A stretch of 64,000 nt of DNA from Jiangella anatolica (GCF_003236295.1 NZ_POTW01000007.1:57192-121191); one strand, 5' to 3'; counted from the first letter of the stretch, positions 1 through 9,393 are shown. Notes: generated from the letters alone by a model not told the origin. Program-made: numbers and translations.

Positions 1-234
1 GGGCCAGGACGTCGCCTGGAGGTGCTCGGTCGTCCAGGCCTCGCCGGCCGTCTCGCCGACCTGGCCCGTCCGCACCTCGAGCGACGGCACCAGCTGCGGG
101 TCGAGGCCCAGGCAGCGCCGGGCCGCCGCGAGGATGCTCATCCGCTCGTCGTCGACCCATGGGCGCCGCTCCGGCGCCGTGTCGAGAGCTCGGCGGAAGC
201 GCCGGTCGTAGCCGGCGAAGAGGTCGGCGGTCAC
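1..234 (-). CDS. N-terminal part of a probable alpha/beta-hydrolase or acetyl-esterase-like protein (runs off the window)
   Basis: The reading frame starts with GTG at 234-232 and stays open to base 1, giving about 78 residues that begin VTADLFAGYDRRFRRAL. The GTG overlaps the TGA of the upstream propeller gene as GTGA, so the two are probably translationally coupled. No catalytic residue is visible in this fragment. The assignment to an acetyl-xylan-esterase-like alpha/beta hydrolase rests on the general look of the N-terminus and on the polysaccharide-degradation context, so the function is tentative. The coding frame itself is well supported. Confidence 0.5.
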   Translation of the reverse strand, partial: MTADLFAGYDRRFRRALDTAPERRPWVDDERMSILAAARRCLGLDPQLVPSLEVRTGQVGETAGEAWTTEHLQATSWP

Positions 235-1180
235 GGCCGGCTCCCGGCGTCGGCGCGTGTGACGCTGCGGTGCTCGGCCAGGTCGGCGACGTCGATCGCG
301 AAGACGTGGTTCGTGCGCGTGCGCGGGTCGCCGGCGGTGACGAGCAGGTGCCGGCGGCCGGGCAGCACCCGGGCGTGGTGGTGCGCCTTCTGGCCGGCGC
401 CGTATACCGGCCAGTCGCCGGTCAGGTCCAGCCAGTCGGTGTCGGCCGGGCCGCGGTAGCGCAGCAGCGCCCGCAACCGGCGGTGCGCGCGATCGGCGCC
501 CAGGCTCTCGTACAGCCACAGCGCGCCGGCCGGGTCGAACCCGACGTGCGTGTCGCCGTCGGCCGGCAGCGCGAACTCGACGCGGGCGCCGGTGTCCGGG
601 TCGAGCAGACCGCCGTGGTCGCGGCCGTCGCCGCGCACCTCGTAGGCGATGCCGGCGTCGGTCGCGCAGTAGTGACACGTCATGCCCGCATCGTCCTGGG
701 TGCGCAGATGGCGGTAGCCGCCGCCCCGCAGATCGGTGACGAGGATGCTGCGCTCCGTCGCCAGGCTGGAGAACACGAGGCGGCCGGCGCCGAGCGGATG
801 GACGTGGTGGAACGGGCGCGGATGTCCACGGCGCGGGCCTGCGCCCCGTCGAAGTAGATCACCTCGCCGCGCACCGGGTCGATCGCGCTGCGGTGGTCCA
901 GCACGCTCGGACCGGCCGGGACGCACCACGGCCGCCAGTGCGTGTCGTCGCCGGTCGCGTGGGTCAGCTGGACGGACTCGCCGGTGCCGAGGTCGAGCCG
1001 CCAGAGCTGGACCCCGGTGGCGTCGGCCCGGTGGTGGACAAGGTAGCGGTCGAAGGTCGACGGCACGAAGTAGTAGAGCGGATAGCAGAACGCGTCGCCG
1101 GTGGTGAGCTGCCAGGCGGCGCGCCCGGCGCCCGGTGCGTCGAGGCGCTCGAACGTGGGCGACAGGTCGGGGATCGGCAT
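231..1180 (-). pseudogene. Oligogalacturonate-lyase-like beta-propeller protein, one frameshift
   Basis: Translation begins at 1180 (MPIPDLSPTFERLDAPG). It runs in one frame to about base 820 and then continues in a second frame (PFHHVHPLGAGRLVFSS) to the TGA at 231-233. The span of 950 bases is one short of 317 codons, so one base is missing near 815-828, in a GC-rich stretch. Both halves read as one seven-bladed-propeller protein resembling the oligogalacturonate lyase family (Pectate_lyase22), which splits unsaturated digalacturonate from pectin. His-rich motifs such as QKAHHHARVLPG near the C-terminus would suit the family's metal site. No signal peptide is seen, so it is probably cytoplasmic. 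It is coupled by GTGA to the next gene. It may be a genuine pseudogene or an assembly error. Family assignment is moderate. Confidence 0.65.
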
Positions 1181-1232
1181 GGCCGCCCACCGTAGGCGGG
1201 CCGCCGCGGGAGGTTCCAGAGCCCGGCCGGAT

Positions 1233-1254
1233 GCTCAGCGATTCGTGCAAAAGC
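1233..1254 (+). promoter_or_regulatory. 22-bp motif in the divergent promoter, matching a second copy at 9394-9415
   Basis: Bases 1233-1254 read GCTCAGCG, ATTCGTGC, AAAAGC. The reverse complement of 9394-9415 is the same except for two bases (GCGTTTCG and AAACGC). The site lies between the divergent propeller gene (start 1180) and beta-helix gene (start 1361). It is probably an operator for a regulator of this polysaccharide locus; the AraC protein at 9448, which has the other copy in its own promoter, is the first candidate. The rest of 1181-1360 shows no gene. Confidence 0.6.
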
Positions 1255-1360
1255 TCGGCAGCTTGGACATGTCCACAGCTTTGTCACCTTTGCGATACTC
1301 CCCAGACCCATCGGCGAAATGTCTGCGTGCCGATGCCCTGCACGAAGGGGAGGACGATCG

Positions 1361-3067
1361 ATGAAGATCACCCGAGGTCTGCTGGCGGCCGCGGTTCTGG
1401 TCGCCGGCGCCGTGCTCGCCGCGCCGCCGGCCACCGCCGCCGGCACCACGTACTACGTCGACAGGACGAACCCCGCCTGCAGCGACTCCGGGCCGGGCAA
1501 CGCCACGACGCCCTGGTGCACCTTCACCCCCGTCAACAGCCACGGCGCCTTCGGCCCGGGCGACTCGATCCTGCTGGCCCGTGGCGTGATCTGGGACCAG
1601 TGGCTCGACCTGGAGGGGTCGGGCACCGCGGCCGAGCCGATCACCCTCGGCGCCTTCGGCGCCGGCGCCAAGCCGAAGATCACCAACAACGACACCGCCA
1701 ACAGCGGCTACGGCATCCGGGTCACCGACGGGTCGCACTGGGTGATCAAGGACCTGGAGATCGACGGCGCCGGGGCGAACAAGCTCGACGCGGGCGTCCA
1801 GGTGGTGTATCCCGCCGAGAGGCGCTTCGGCCTGACCCTGAGCAATCTGTACGTCCACCACAACCGGCTCGGCATCGCGGTCACCGGTGCGGCGTCGGCG
1901 GGGATCGACGACGTCGTGATCACCGGCGTCGAGGGCACGCACAACGAGACGTCCATCGCACTGGGCAGCGGCACGACGCCGGCGTCATTCATCCGCGGCG
2001 CCCTGATCAGCAAGGTGAACCTGCACCACGACGACGGTGCGCCGGCGCCGGAGCGCGACTGCCGCGACTCGCTGGCGTTGCAGAGCGCGACCGACCTGAT
2101 CGTCACCAACTCGCTGATCAGCTACGCGGGCGGGTGCCACGCACCGGCGGGCACGACCGGTGTCTACGTAGGCCACGTCGCCGACTCGACACTGCTGAAC
2201 AACATCATCGTCAACACCGCCCAGACGGCGTCGCCCGACCAGTCCGGCATCGTGTTCCAGGCCGGCGCGTCCAACGTCGCCGTCCGGGGGAACTACCTCG
2301 GCGGTCACCCGCGGTGGAGCGTCGAGGTGCTCAACATCCACCAGTCGCCGGCCGGCGACCACGCCGGCGTGGTGGTCGACGCGAACGCGATGGCGCTCAA
2401 CGGCACCGGGGACTCGATCTACAAGTACGGCACGCTGTCGACGTCGACCGGAACCATCGACCGCAACCTGTGGCAGGGCACGAGCCTGACGCGGGCCGAC
2501 GGCACGACGTTCGCCGGCTTCGTCATCGGCGGGCAGGGCGCGAACCCGGGCCCGGTCACCAGCGACCGCGTCTGGTACGCGGCCCGCGACTACACGAACG
2601 CCCAGGGCTATCAGGGCTGGCGATACGAGTACTCGACCGATGCCAGCGTCACCTGGTCGCCGTTGACCTACATCTCGGCGGCGCAGGGGTGGCGACGTGC
2701 CGCCGACGGGCTGCCGATGATCAACCAGTGGAACCTGGCGCCCGCCGGCGGCACGTCGGCCCGGGTCGCGCGGTCCTGGACCGCCCCGGCGACCGGGACC
2801 GTCGCGATCACCGGGCAGGTCGCCATGAGTTCGAGCGTCGGCGACGGCGTCCGGGTCCACGTGCTGAGGACGACCGGCAATGGCGCCAACACCGTGGTTC
2901 TGGGGCCCATCACCGTCGGCGCCGGGGACCTGGCCGGGAAGCCGACGGCGGTGTCCAGCCTGCAGGTCGCCGCGGGCGACGTGATCAGGTTCGTCGTCGA
3001 CTCCGGCACCTCCGGCGCGAACGGCGGCGACACCGTCAACTGGTCCCCGGCGATCGGCTACCTGTGA
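1361..3067 (+). CDS. Secreted right-handed parallel beta-helix protein
   Basis: Predicted 568 residues. The start MKITRGLLAAA is preferred over an in-frame upstream ATG at 1319 because AAGGGGAGGA lies just before it and a clean Sec signal peptide follows (cleavage near ATAAGTTYYVD). The mature part has the repetitive, Asn- and Gly-rich look of pectate-lyase-type beta-helices (for example FIRGALISKVNLHHDD and TDLIVTNSLISYAGG). A beta-sandwich-like C-terminal segment follows from about residue 380 (WTAPATGTVAITGQV). Such proteins often act on pectin or related polymers. No catalytic residue can be assigned, so it could be a lyase, a hydrolase or only a binding protein. It lies 11 bases upstream of the glycoside hydrolase gene, probably in one operon. 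Confidence 0.7.
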   Translation: MKITRGLLAAAVLVAGAVLAAPPATAAGTTYYVDRTNPACSDSGPGNATTPWCTFTPVNSHGAFGPGDSILLARGVIWDQWLDLEGSGTAAEPITLGAFGAGAKPKITNNDTANSGYGIRVTDGSHWVIKDLEIDGAGANKLDAGVQVVYPAERRFGLTLSNLYVHHNRLGIAVTGAASAGIDDVVITGVEGTHNETSIALGSGTTPASFIRGALISKVNLHHDDGAPAPERDCRDSLALQSATDLIVTNSLISYAGGCHAPAGTTGVYVGHVADSTLLNNIIVNTAQTASPDQSGIVFQAGASNVAVRGNYLGGHPRWSVEVLNIHQSPAGDHAGVVVDANAMALNGTGDSIYKYGTLSTSTGTIDRNLWQGTSLTRADGTTFAGFVIGGQGANPGPVTSDRVWYAARDYTNAQGYQGWRYEYSTDASVTWSPLTYISAAQGWRRAADGLPMINQWNLAPAGGTSARVARSWTAPATGTVAITGQVAMSSSVGDGVRVHVLRTTGNGANTVVLGPITVGAGDLAGKPTAVSSLQVAAGDVIRFVVDSGTSGANGGDTVNWSPAIGYL

Positions 3068-3078
3068 GGAGAATGATC

Positions 3079-6000
3079 ATGATTCGTCGGCATCTCGCCA
3101 TCGCGGTGGCGATGCTGCTCGCGCTCGTCGTCCTGCCCGGCCCCGCCACGGCCGCTGACGGCGTCGTCGCCGTCGAGGGCGAGGCCGCCGCGGCGACGAC
3201 GTTCACGCCCGGTGTCACCGCCAATGCGGCGTTGAGTGGTGGGAAATCGCTCAACCTGTGGGCGGCCGTCACCACCCCGCCCACCGACCACACCGCCCGG
3301 TATGACGTCACCGTGCCGGAGAGCGGGCTGTACCAGCTCGACGTCGCCAGCACGCCGCCTTCAGGTGTGAACTGGGCGTCCCCGTACGACGTCAAGATCA
3401 ACGACGGTGCGTTCGAGCCGGCCGCCGGCGCGGTCCAGTACGGCCAGATCACGACCGAGGTGTGGCGGTTCCACGTGCGCACCGTCCACCTCGAGGCCGG
3501 CGCCAACACGATCACGTTCCGGGTGAACCAGGCCCGGCCCAGCGGCGGCCGGTACGTCATGTACCTCGACTCGCTGGCGCTGACCCCCATCGACCTGCAG
3601 GTCGCCTCGATCACCGCCGACCACGCCCCGCTGAACGTGTTCGAGGAGGGCGCCACGGCCGCCTTCACCGTCGCGCTCAACGCGGCCGCGCCCGAGGCGA
3701 CCGAGCTGAGCTACACCGTCCAGGACTACTGGTCGGCCACCGTCGCGCAGGGCACCGTGCCGGTGCCGGCGGGCGCGGAGTCCGTGGCGTTCGACGCGGG
3801 CGTGCTGGACATCGGCCACTACTCCGTCACCGCGCAACTGACCGGCGCCGCGCCCGTCACCACCAACGCGTCGGTCGTCCTGCCGGACGGTGAGCGCGTC
3901 AAGCCGGCCGACTCGCCGTTCGCGATGGACGTCGCCGGGGCCTGGCGCGTGCCGAAGGAGAAGTGGGGCGCCTACGCGCGCGCCCTGGACCTGTCCGGCG
4001 TCAGCTGGATCCGCGACCGGCTCGGCTGGTTCGCCGTCAACACCGCGCCGGGCGCTTTCGACTTCACCAAGACGAACACCGACGGGTGGGTGACGGCGCT
4101 GGCCGGCACCGACATCAAGGTGCTCGGCGACGTCAGCACGGCGCCGGAATGGACACGCCAGCCGGGCAAGCAGCTGCCGAACCAGCTCGACGCCGCGTAC
4201 GAGTTCGCCAGGGTTTCCGGCGACCACTTCGAGGGCCGGATACAGGCGTGGGAGGTCCTCAACGAGGTCAACGCCGGCGGCTGGACCGCGACGACGGAGA
4301 CGGCCGACCAGTACGCCGCCGTGCTCAAGGCGGCCGCGATCGGCTACCAGGACTCCGGCGCGAACCCGCTGGTGTCCGTGGCCGGGATGGCCGGGCGGCT
4401 GCCCAACCCGTGGGTCGACCTGATGCTGCGCAACGACGTGCTCGATTACGCAGACATCTACAACTACCACCTGCACCAGCTGTACGACGCGGACACGCAG
4501 CCGACGCCGTTACCCGTCGGGGTGCGGCCCTATCTCGACGTCATGGCGCCGTACGACCCGGGCGACACGGCGGGCTGGCTGACCGAGGCGGGCCTGAAGT
4601 TCCCCGGCACCAGCGGCCGGCCGATGACGGCGGAGGAGCAGCGCGGGCTGGCCCGCTACCAGGTGGCGTGGACGGTGACGTCCATCGCGCAGGGCACCGA
4701 CAAGCACTTCGTGTTCCTCGGCGCGCCCTACGACGAGGGCACCGGCCAGTGGGGCCTGTTCGAGCCCACGACGTTCACCCCGTACGCCGGCTACACAGCG
4801 GAGGCGGCCATGACGGCGGCGCTCGGCGAGGGTCGCTATGTCGGCCGGGTGCCGGGCCTGCCGGCCGGCGTGACCGGCCACGTCTTCGGCGACGGCGCGG
4901 ACTCGGTGCTGGTGCTGTGGGCGGACTCGGCCCATACGCTGACGCTCGACCTGGACCAGTCCGGCGGGAAGCTGACGAACGTCGTCGGGGAGTCCCATGC
5001 CGTCACGGCGTCGGCCGCCGGCTTCACCGTCGACGTCGGCCCGGACCCCGTCTACCTGCGGGTGACCGGCGACGTGCCCGTGGACACCAGCGAGGCGCCG
5101 GCGCCGGTGCCGGTCCCGGACGAGGTCACGTTCGGCACCGCGGACCGGGTCGTGCTGACCCAGCACTACCCGGCCGCCGTCAGCGCGAACGCCCGCGAGA
5201 ACGGCTACGGGCTGCCGATCGACGCGCCGACCACCATGTCGCTGGACGTCTACAACTTCAACGACGCGGAGGTCACGGGGACGATCACAGGCACGCCGCA
5301 GGACGGCTGGGCCGTCGCCGACCCCGTCCGCACCGTCACGATCCCGGCCCAGGGCAAGGTGACGCTGCAGTTCCAGATCAGCGCCACGGCCGACGTCGTC
5401 CTGAACAAGCGATCGCCCATGACGTTCCAGGGCTCGTTCGGCGGCGAATCGACGTCACGGTCGACGACCTTGATCACCACCGACCAGGACGAGGTGACCG
5501 CCCGGCACGCGTTCACCACCGACGGGGGCGAGGCGTTGCGCCTGGCGATCCAGAACCCCACTGACGCGGACCTGCACCCGGTGCTGGTCCGCTGGACGGC
5601 CGGGCCGAAGCGCGGCGCCGTCGACCTGGAGGGGACGATCCCGGCGGGGGAGACGCGGGAGTTCGAGATCCCGCTGCGGGGTCTCGGCGCCGGCGACCAC
5701 GACTACGAGCTGCGGATCCGGTACCGCGGGGGCACGGAACGCGTCCTGCACGGCCGCATCGCCGTGCTCGACCAGGCCTCCGTCACCGACTTCGCCGAGC
5801 ACTCCATCACCGTCGACGGCGTCCCCGACGACCTCACCGGCCTCCCGTCCATCGACCTCGTCGAGGACGCGCGGGTGAACGTCGGCACCTGGGAGGGCCC
5901 GGACGACCTCAGCGGCGACGTCACCATGACCTGGGACGACGAGAACCTCTATCTGTCGGCCCGGATCACCGATGACACGCACGTGCAGCCGTTCACCGGG

Positions 6001-6393
6001 GCGAACACCTGGCAGGGCGACGGCTTCCAGTTCAGCCTGGCGCCCGGCCTGCCGGGGGAGTCGGGCACCTGGGAGGAGTACGACCTTGCGCTCACCGGCA
6101 CGTCGGGGCAGCTGTACCGGCGCCGCGGGACGGGCGTGCCGGTCGGCCTGGTGCCGGCGGCGCAGGTGGCGGGCCGCCGGGACGAGGCCACCCGGACGAC
6201 GGTGTACGAGCTGGCGCTGCCGTGGACGGAGATCCCGACCGTGCGGCCCAGTGACGGGCTGATGAGCCTGTCACTGCTGCTCAACGAGAACGACGGCGCC
6301 GGCCGGACGGGGTACATCGAGTGGGGCAGCGGCATCGGCACCACGAAGGATCCGGCCGAGTTCAAGCCCGTGCGCCTGCTCCCGGCGTCCTGA
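3079..6393 (+). CDS. Large secreted multidomain glycoside hydrolase (GH-A fold, GH39-like) with CBM35-like and CBM9-like domains
   Basis: Predicted 1104 residues. The ATG at 3079 is preferred over 3073 because AGGAG ends at 3071, which leaves a normal spacing. A signal peptide (MIRRHLAIAVAMLLALVVLP) is followed by a CBM35-like sandwich (about residues 30-170) and a linker domain. The TIM-barrel catalytic domain covers about residues 275-590. The general acid/base is probably Glu396 in WEVLNEVN and the nucleophile probably Glu503 in WLTEAG, a layout typical of clan GH-A. After further beta domains the C-terminus (about residues 910-1104) is a CBM9/DOMON-like sugar-binding domain (TVDGVPDD, MTWDDENLYLSARI). 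It acts outside the cell on a plant polysaccharide; the exact bond is unknown. It is the last gene of its unit and is followed by a large inverted repeat. Confidence 0.75.
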   Translation: MIRRHLAIAVAMLLALVVLPGPATAADGVVAVEGEAAAATTFTPGVTANAALSGGKSLNLWAAVTTPPTDHTARYDVTVPESGLYQLDVASTPPSGVNWASPYDVKINDGAFEPAAGAVQYGQITTEVWRFHVRTVHLEAGANTITFRVNQARPSGGRYVMYLDSLALTPIDLQVASITADHAPLNVFEEGATAAFTVALNAAAPEATELSYTVQDYWSATVAQGTVPVPAGAESVAFDAGVLDIGHYSVTAQLTGAAPVTTNASVVLPDGERVKPADSPFAMDVAGAWRVPKEKWGAYARALDLSGVSWIRDRLGWFAVNTAPGAFDFTKTNTDGWVTALAGTDIKVLGDVSTAPEWTRQPGKQLPNQLDAAYEFARVSGDHFEGRIQAWEVLNEVNAGGWTATTETADQYAAVLKAAAIGYQDSGANPLVSVAGMAGRLPNPWVDLMLRNDVLDYADIYNYHLHQLYDADTQPTPLPVGVRPYLDVMAPYDPGDTAGWLTEAGLKFPGTSGRPMTAEEQRGLARYQVAWTVTSIAQGTDKHFVFLGAPYDEGTGQWGLFEPTTFTPYAGYTAEAAMTAALGEGRYVGRVPGLPAGVTGHVFGDGADSVLVLWADSAHTLTLDLDQSGGKLTNVVGESHAVTASAAGFTVDVGPDPVYLRVTGDVPVDTSEAPAPVPVPDEVTFGTADRVVLTQHYPAAVSANARENGYGLPIDAPTTMSLDVYNFNDAEVTGTITGTPQDGWAVADPVRTVTIPAQGKVTLQFQISATADVVLNKRSPMTFQGSFGGESTSRSTTLITTDQDEVTARHAFTTDGGEALRLAIQNPTDADLHPVLVRWTAGPKRGAVDLEGTIPAGETREFEIPLRGLGAGDHDYELRIRYRGGTERVLHGRIAVLDQASVTDFAEHSITVDGVPDDLTGLPSIDLVEDARVNVGTWEGPDDLSGDVTMTWDDENLYLSARITDDTHVQPFTGANTWQGDGFQFSLAPGLPGESGTWEEYDLALTGTSGQLYRRRGTGVPVGLVPAAQVAGRRDEATRTTVYELALPWTEIPTVRPSDGLMSLSLLLNENDGAGRTGYIEWGSGIGTTKDPAEFKPVRLLPAS

Positions 6394-6418
6394 CCGGGGG
6401 TTGGCCGACCTCGCCGTT

Positions 6419-6472
6419 GATCATGGAGAAGTCGGGCATCTCGAGGCTGGGAAGCCCGACTTCTCCATGATC
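6419..6472. terminator. 19-bp perfect inverted repeat between convergent genes, probable bidirectional terminator
   Basis: Arms 6419-6437 (GATCATGGAGAAGTCGGGC) and 6454-6472 are exact reverse complements around a 16-base loop; pairing extends three more positions outward with one wobble. It lies between the end of the glycoside hydrolase (6393) and the convergent nucleotidyltransferase (stop at 6477). No T-run follows, which is common in actinomycetes. It could also be a dispersed palindromic repeat. Confidence 0.65.
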
Positions 6473-6476
6473 GACT

Positions 6477-7460
6477 TCATGGCAGACGAAGGTCCGCCGC
6501 CGCGGGCTCCACGCGGGCGAACAGCGCGTCGACCGGCGCCTCGGCGAGGGCGAGGAAGCGCAGCAGGGGCTCGTTCGCGTCGGCCCACGCGTCGTCGTCG
6601 AGGCGGGCGAGCAGGCCGTCGGAGCCGCCGATGATCGGGATGTACATGCGGTACACGGCGATGATCCCGCCGTCCTCGCCCCACGAGAACGTGCTGTCCA
6701 CGGCCTGCTCGAAGAACTCGCCGGCGCCGCCCTGCCAGGTGGCCGCGATGGCCAGCACCTCGTCGCGGACGAGCGGCCAGTCCTGCGCGATCGCGGCGGC
6801 CGCCGAGTCCAGTCCGAAGACGTTGCGATAGAGCTGATAGAAGTCGCCCAGGCCGTGGCGTTCGCTGAGGTCACGCAGCCGCGAGTCGGTCCGGTTCTGG
6901 CTGCGCGGCAGCTCACGGCGGGTCCAGTACTGGACGAGGACGAGGTCGTTCATCGCCGAGCGCAGCCACGCCAGTGCCGCCCGGCCGCCCGGCCGCCGCC
7001 TCCGCCGTCACCCGGGCGGCGTGCTCACGGTAGGACTCCAGCCCGCGGGCGATCTTGAGTGCGACGATCTCCGGCGAGAACAGGTGCTCGTCGAACAGGG
7101 CGACGAACCGGCCGAGCAGGCCGGTCGGGTCGTGCAGCACGCGGCCGCGGTAGAGCTGGATGGGCCAGGACGCGATCGGCGTGCGGTCGCCGCCGTCGAT
7201 CGAGGCGAGGTCGCGTTCCAGCTCCGCCCGATCGAGCGGGATCCGCTCGACGCCGCGCCCGGTGTCGGTGGCGAAGTAGTCCACCGGCGTGCCGCCGGCG
7301 GGCAGCAGTAGCCCAGCTCCAGATCGGAGTGGGCCCACTGCTGCCCGCGGGCGATGCTGCCGCCCATCATCACGCCCTGGGCGTCGTCCTCACGGGCGAA
7401 GCGGTCGCAGTACCCCGACGCCCACGCGGCCAGCTCGGCCTTCCATTCAGGTTCGGTCAC
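6477..7460 (-). pseudogene. Nucleotidyltransferase-family protein broken by two compensating frameshifts
   Basis: Three frame segments join into one protein. The first (7460 or 7502 to about 7308) holds the NTase signature GGSIARGQQ with SDLELG. The second continues with LLPAGGTPVDYFATDTGRG and ends near 6990. The third, back in the first frame, reads AALAWLRSAMNDLVLVQYWT and runs to the TGA at 6477-6479. The first junction (near 7307) lacks a base and the second (near 6990, in GGGCGGCCGGGCGGC) has one extra, so about 328 codons are restored overall. The fold is the Pol-beta-like domain plus helical bundle seen in small-molecule adenylyltransferases of the aminoglycoside or lincosamide type. 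Substrate unknown. Compensating indels in GC-rich sequence make assembly error as likely as decay. Confidence 0.65.
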
Positions 7461-7538
7461 GTCGTTCAATCTGCCGATCGCGTGGGCGCCGGGGCCATGC
7501 ACCGAGCGCCACGGGTTTGGACGAATCGCCGGGCCGGT

Positions 7539-8330
7539 TCAGCCCCAGGGACGAGGGAACCGGTCGTCGTCGAGGCGGTCGCCCTCGGTCAGGCCGAGCG
7601 GATCGGTGACGGGGTGCGCGGTGCCGGAGTACGTGGTGGCCTCGTCCATGTAGATGTTGACGTGTGCCAGCCGCGCCTGGTCGGTGCTGTTGGGCAGCGC
7701 CATGTGCCCGGTCCGGCTGCTGTGGAACGTGCAGTCGCCGGCGCGCAGCGGGATCGTGACCCGGGGCAGCCACCGCAGCGACGGGTCGGCCTCGAACAGG
7801 TCGTCCTCCTCGTGCAGGTCCTGCCGGCGCAGGTCGGCGAGGTGCTGTGTCTTCGGCAGGAACGTCATGCAGCCACGCTCCGGCGGCACGTCGACCAGCG
7901 CGACCCAGGCCGACAGCGAGAGCCGGTCGTTGGCGTGCGGCCAGAACGGGCGGTCCTGGTGGAACTCCGTGGCGACGCCGTTGTGCGGCTCCTTGACCAG
8001 CATCTGGTCGTGCCACAGCCGCAGCGGGAAGCCCGCCAGCTGTTCGGCGACCCGGCCCAGCCGCCGGTGGAAGCTCAGGTCGCGCAGCGTCTCGTCGTGC
8101 TGCCAGACGTTGACCAGCTGGCTGAACGCGCCCTGCTGTTCCAGGCTCTCGGCGCGGTGCGCCTCGAGGTACGTCTCCGCGGCCGCCCGGAACCGGGCCA
8201 CCTCGGCGGCGTCCAGCACCCCGCGGATTCGGACGAACCCGTTCTCGCGGTACTCGGCGACGAGCTGCTCCGGCACTCGGCCGTCGGCGTCGACGTCGGA
8301 GCTGGGTTCGTCGATGGTGGTGCTGCTCAT
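7539..8330 (-). CDS. Phytanoyl-CoA dioxygenase (PhyH) family Fe(II)/2-oxoglutarate oxygenase
   Basis: Predicted 263 residues, the usual PhyH length. The metal triad is visible as HQD in EFHQDRPFW and a distal His in SSRTGHMALPN; an Arg (RLAHVNIYM) follows where 2-oxoglutarate is usually bound. It is a cytoplasmic hydroxylase of unknown substrate. PhyH proteins are common beside AraC regulators in sugar and glycoside loci. The gene is divergent from the AraC gene at 8432 with a 101-bp shared promoter region, so that regulator probably controls it. Confidence 0.8.
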   Translation of the reverse strand: MSSTTIDEPSSDVDADGRVPEQLVAEYRENGFVRIRGVLDAAEVARFRAAAETYLEAHRAESLEQQGAFSQLVNVWQHDETLRDLSFHRRLGRVAEQLAGFPLRLWHDQMLVKEPHNGVATEFHQDRPFWPHANDRLSLSAWVALVDVPPERGCMTFLPKTQHLADLRRQDLHEEDDLFEADPSLRWLPRVTIPLRAGDCTFHSSRTGHMALPNSTDQARLAHVNIYMDEATTYSGTAHPVTDPLGLTEGDRLDDDRFPRPWG

Positions 8331-8431
8331 ATCTGACCTCCGTGGATGCGGTGAACCTCGCCCATCCAGAGTGGCCCGGCACGCACTCGAGCGGCTAGCC
8401 CGATCACGACCAGCGCTAGTACGATACCGAC

Positions 8432-9340
8432 ATGCTGGCGACCCTCCACGAGCACTCGCTGTTCGCCGGCAGTGCCGTGCTCGGCGGCATCCACCGGCTC
8501 TCCGCGGACGTCGAGCCGCACGTGCACGACTTCGTCGAGATCGCCGTCGTCGGCCCCGGGCGTGGGCGGCACGTGACCAGCCAGGGGGAGCGGCCGGTGC
8601 GGTACGGCGACGTGATCGTGCTGCGGCCCGGCGCGTGGCACGGCTTCCGGCGCTGCCGCGACCTCGTCGTCGGCAACTGCTGCATCTCGGCGCAGGCGCT
8701 GCGGCACGAGTTGGCCGCGCTGCTCGACGTCCCGATGTTCCACCGGCTGCTGTGGACCGAGCCGGTCGCCGCGGGAGCGCACGGCCTCGTGGTGACGTCC
8801 GTGGGCCGCGCCGAGGCCGGCGACGCGCTCGCCGTCATCGAGGCGCTGGAGCGCGACCTCGCCAGCGGCCGGCCCGTCGAGGGACGGGTGTTCGGGCACG
8901 TCGCCACGGTGCTCGGCATCCTCGCCGACGGCCGGCGGGCGGACGATCGCGCGGACGAGGCGCGCGCGCCGGCCGTGCACGCGGCGGTCGCTGCCACCGT
9001 GTCGAGGCTGGAGGCCGCGCCGGAGCAGGCCTGGCGGCTGGAGGACCTCGCCGCGGCGGCGAGCGTGGACCCGGCCTACCTCGGCCGGCTGTTCCGCAAG
9101 CACATGGGCGTGACGCCGCTGGGCTACCTGGCCAGGATCCGGGCCGAGCGCGCCGCCGTCCTGCTCGCCCACACCGACCTGCCGGCCGGCCGGGTCGGCG
9201 CCAGCGTCGGCTGGGACGACCCCACCTACTTCGCCCGGCGGTTCCGCGCGCTGGCCGGGCTGTCACCGTCGGAGTACCGGCGCCGCGGCGCCGGCACTCA
9301 GGGCGACTCGGCCATCAGTCCACCAGGCGCAGCGGTGTGA
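8432..9340 (+). CDS. AraC-family transcriptional regulator with N-terminal cupin
   Basis: Predicted 302 residues. The N-terminal part is an AraC-type cupin sensor (VEPHVHDFVEIAVVG, RPVRYGDVIVLRPGAWHGF). The C-terminal 100 residues carry the two helix-turn-helix motifs (WRLEDLAAAASVDPAYLGRLF and VGASVGWDDPTYFARRFRA). A TACGAT box at 8420-8425 ends six bases before the ATG, so the mRNA is probably leaderless, although no good -35 is seen. It is divergent from the PhyH oxygenase gene, its likely target, and is a second candidate for the 22-bp motif at 1233 and 9394. The ligand is unknown, probably a sugar given the context. Confidence 0.85.
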   Translation: MLATLHEHSLFAGSAVLGGIHRLSADVEPHVHDFVEIAVVGPGRGRHVTSQGERPVRYGDVIVLRPGAWHGFRRCRDLVVGNCCISAQALRHELAALLDVPMFHRLLWTEPVAAGAHGLVVTSVGRAEAGDALAVIEALERDLASGRPVEGRVFGHVATVLGILADGRRADDRADEARAPAVHAAVAATVSRLEAAPEQAWRLEDLAAAASVDPAYLGRLFRKHMGVTPLGYLARIRAERAAVLLAHTDLPAGRVGASVGWDDPTYFARRFRALAGLSPSEYRRRGAGTQGDSAISPPGAAV

Positions 9341-9393
9341 ACAGGCTCGTGTGCCGGATACGTGGTGGGCTCGCGCCATACACTGCGGGCCAG

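Noticed and set aside
1135..3060. Very long open frame running through the beta-helix gene region in another frame into the glycoside hydrolase
   Set aside because: Arg- and Pro-rich shadow translation typical of high-GC DNA. The beta-helix frame has the ribosome site, signal peptide and family pattern; the long frame becomes real only from 3079.
4510..5166. Minus-strand open frames inside the glycoside hydrolase
   Set aside because: Low-complexity Arg/Val/Gly composition, no ribosome site, fully inside a well-supported gene.
6401..6634. Small open frame containing PDFSMI across the palindrome
   Set aside because: Both strands of the inverted repeat encode the same words simply because it is a palindrome. 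No ribosome site, and it overlaps the end of the nucleotidyltransferase gene.
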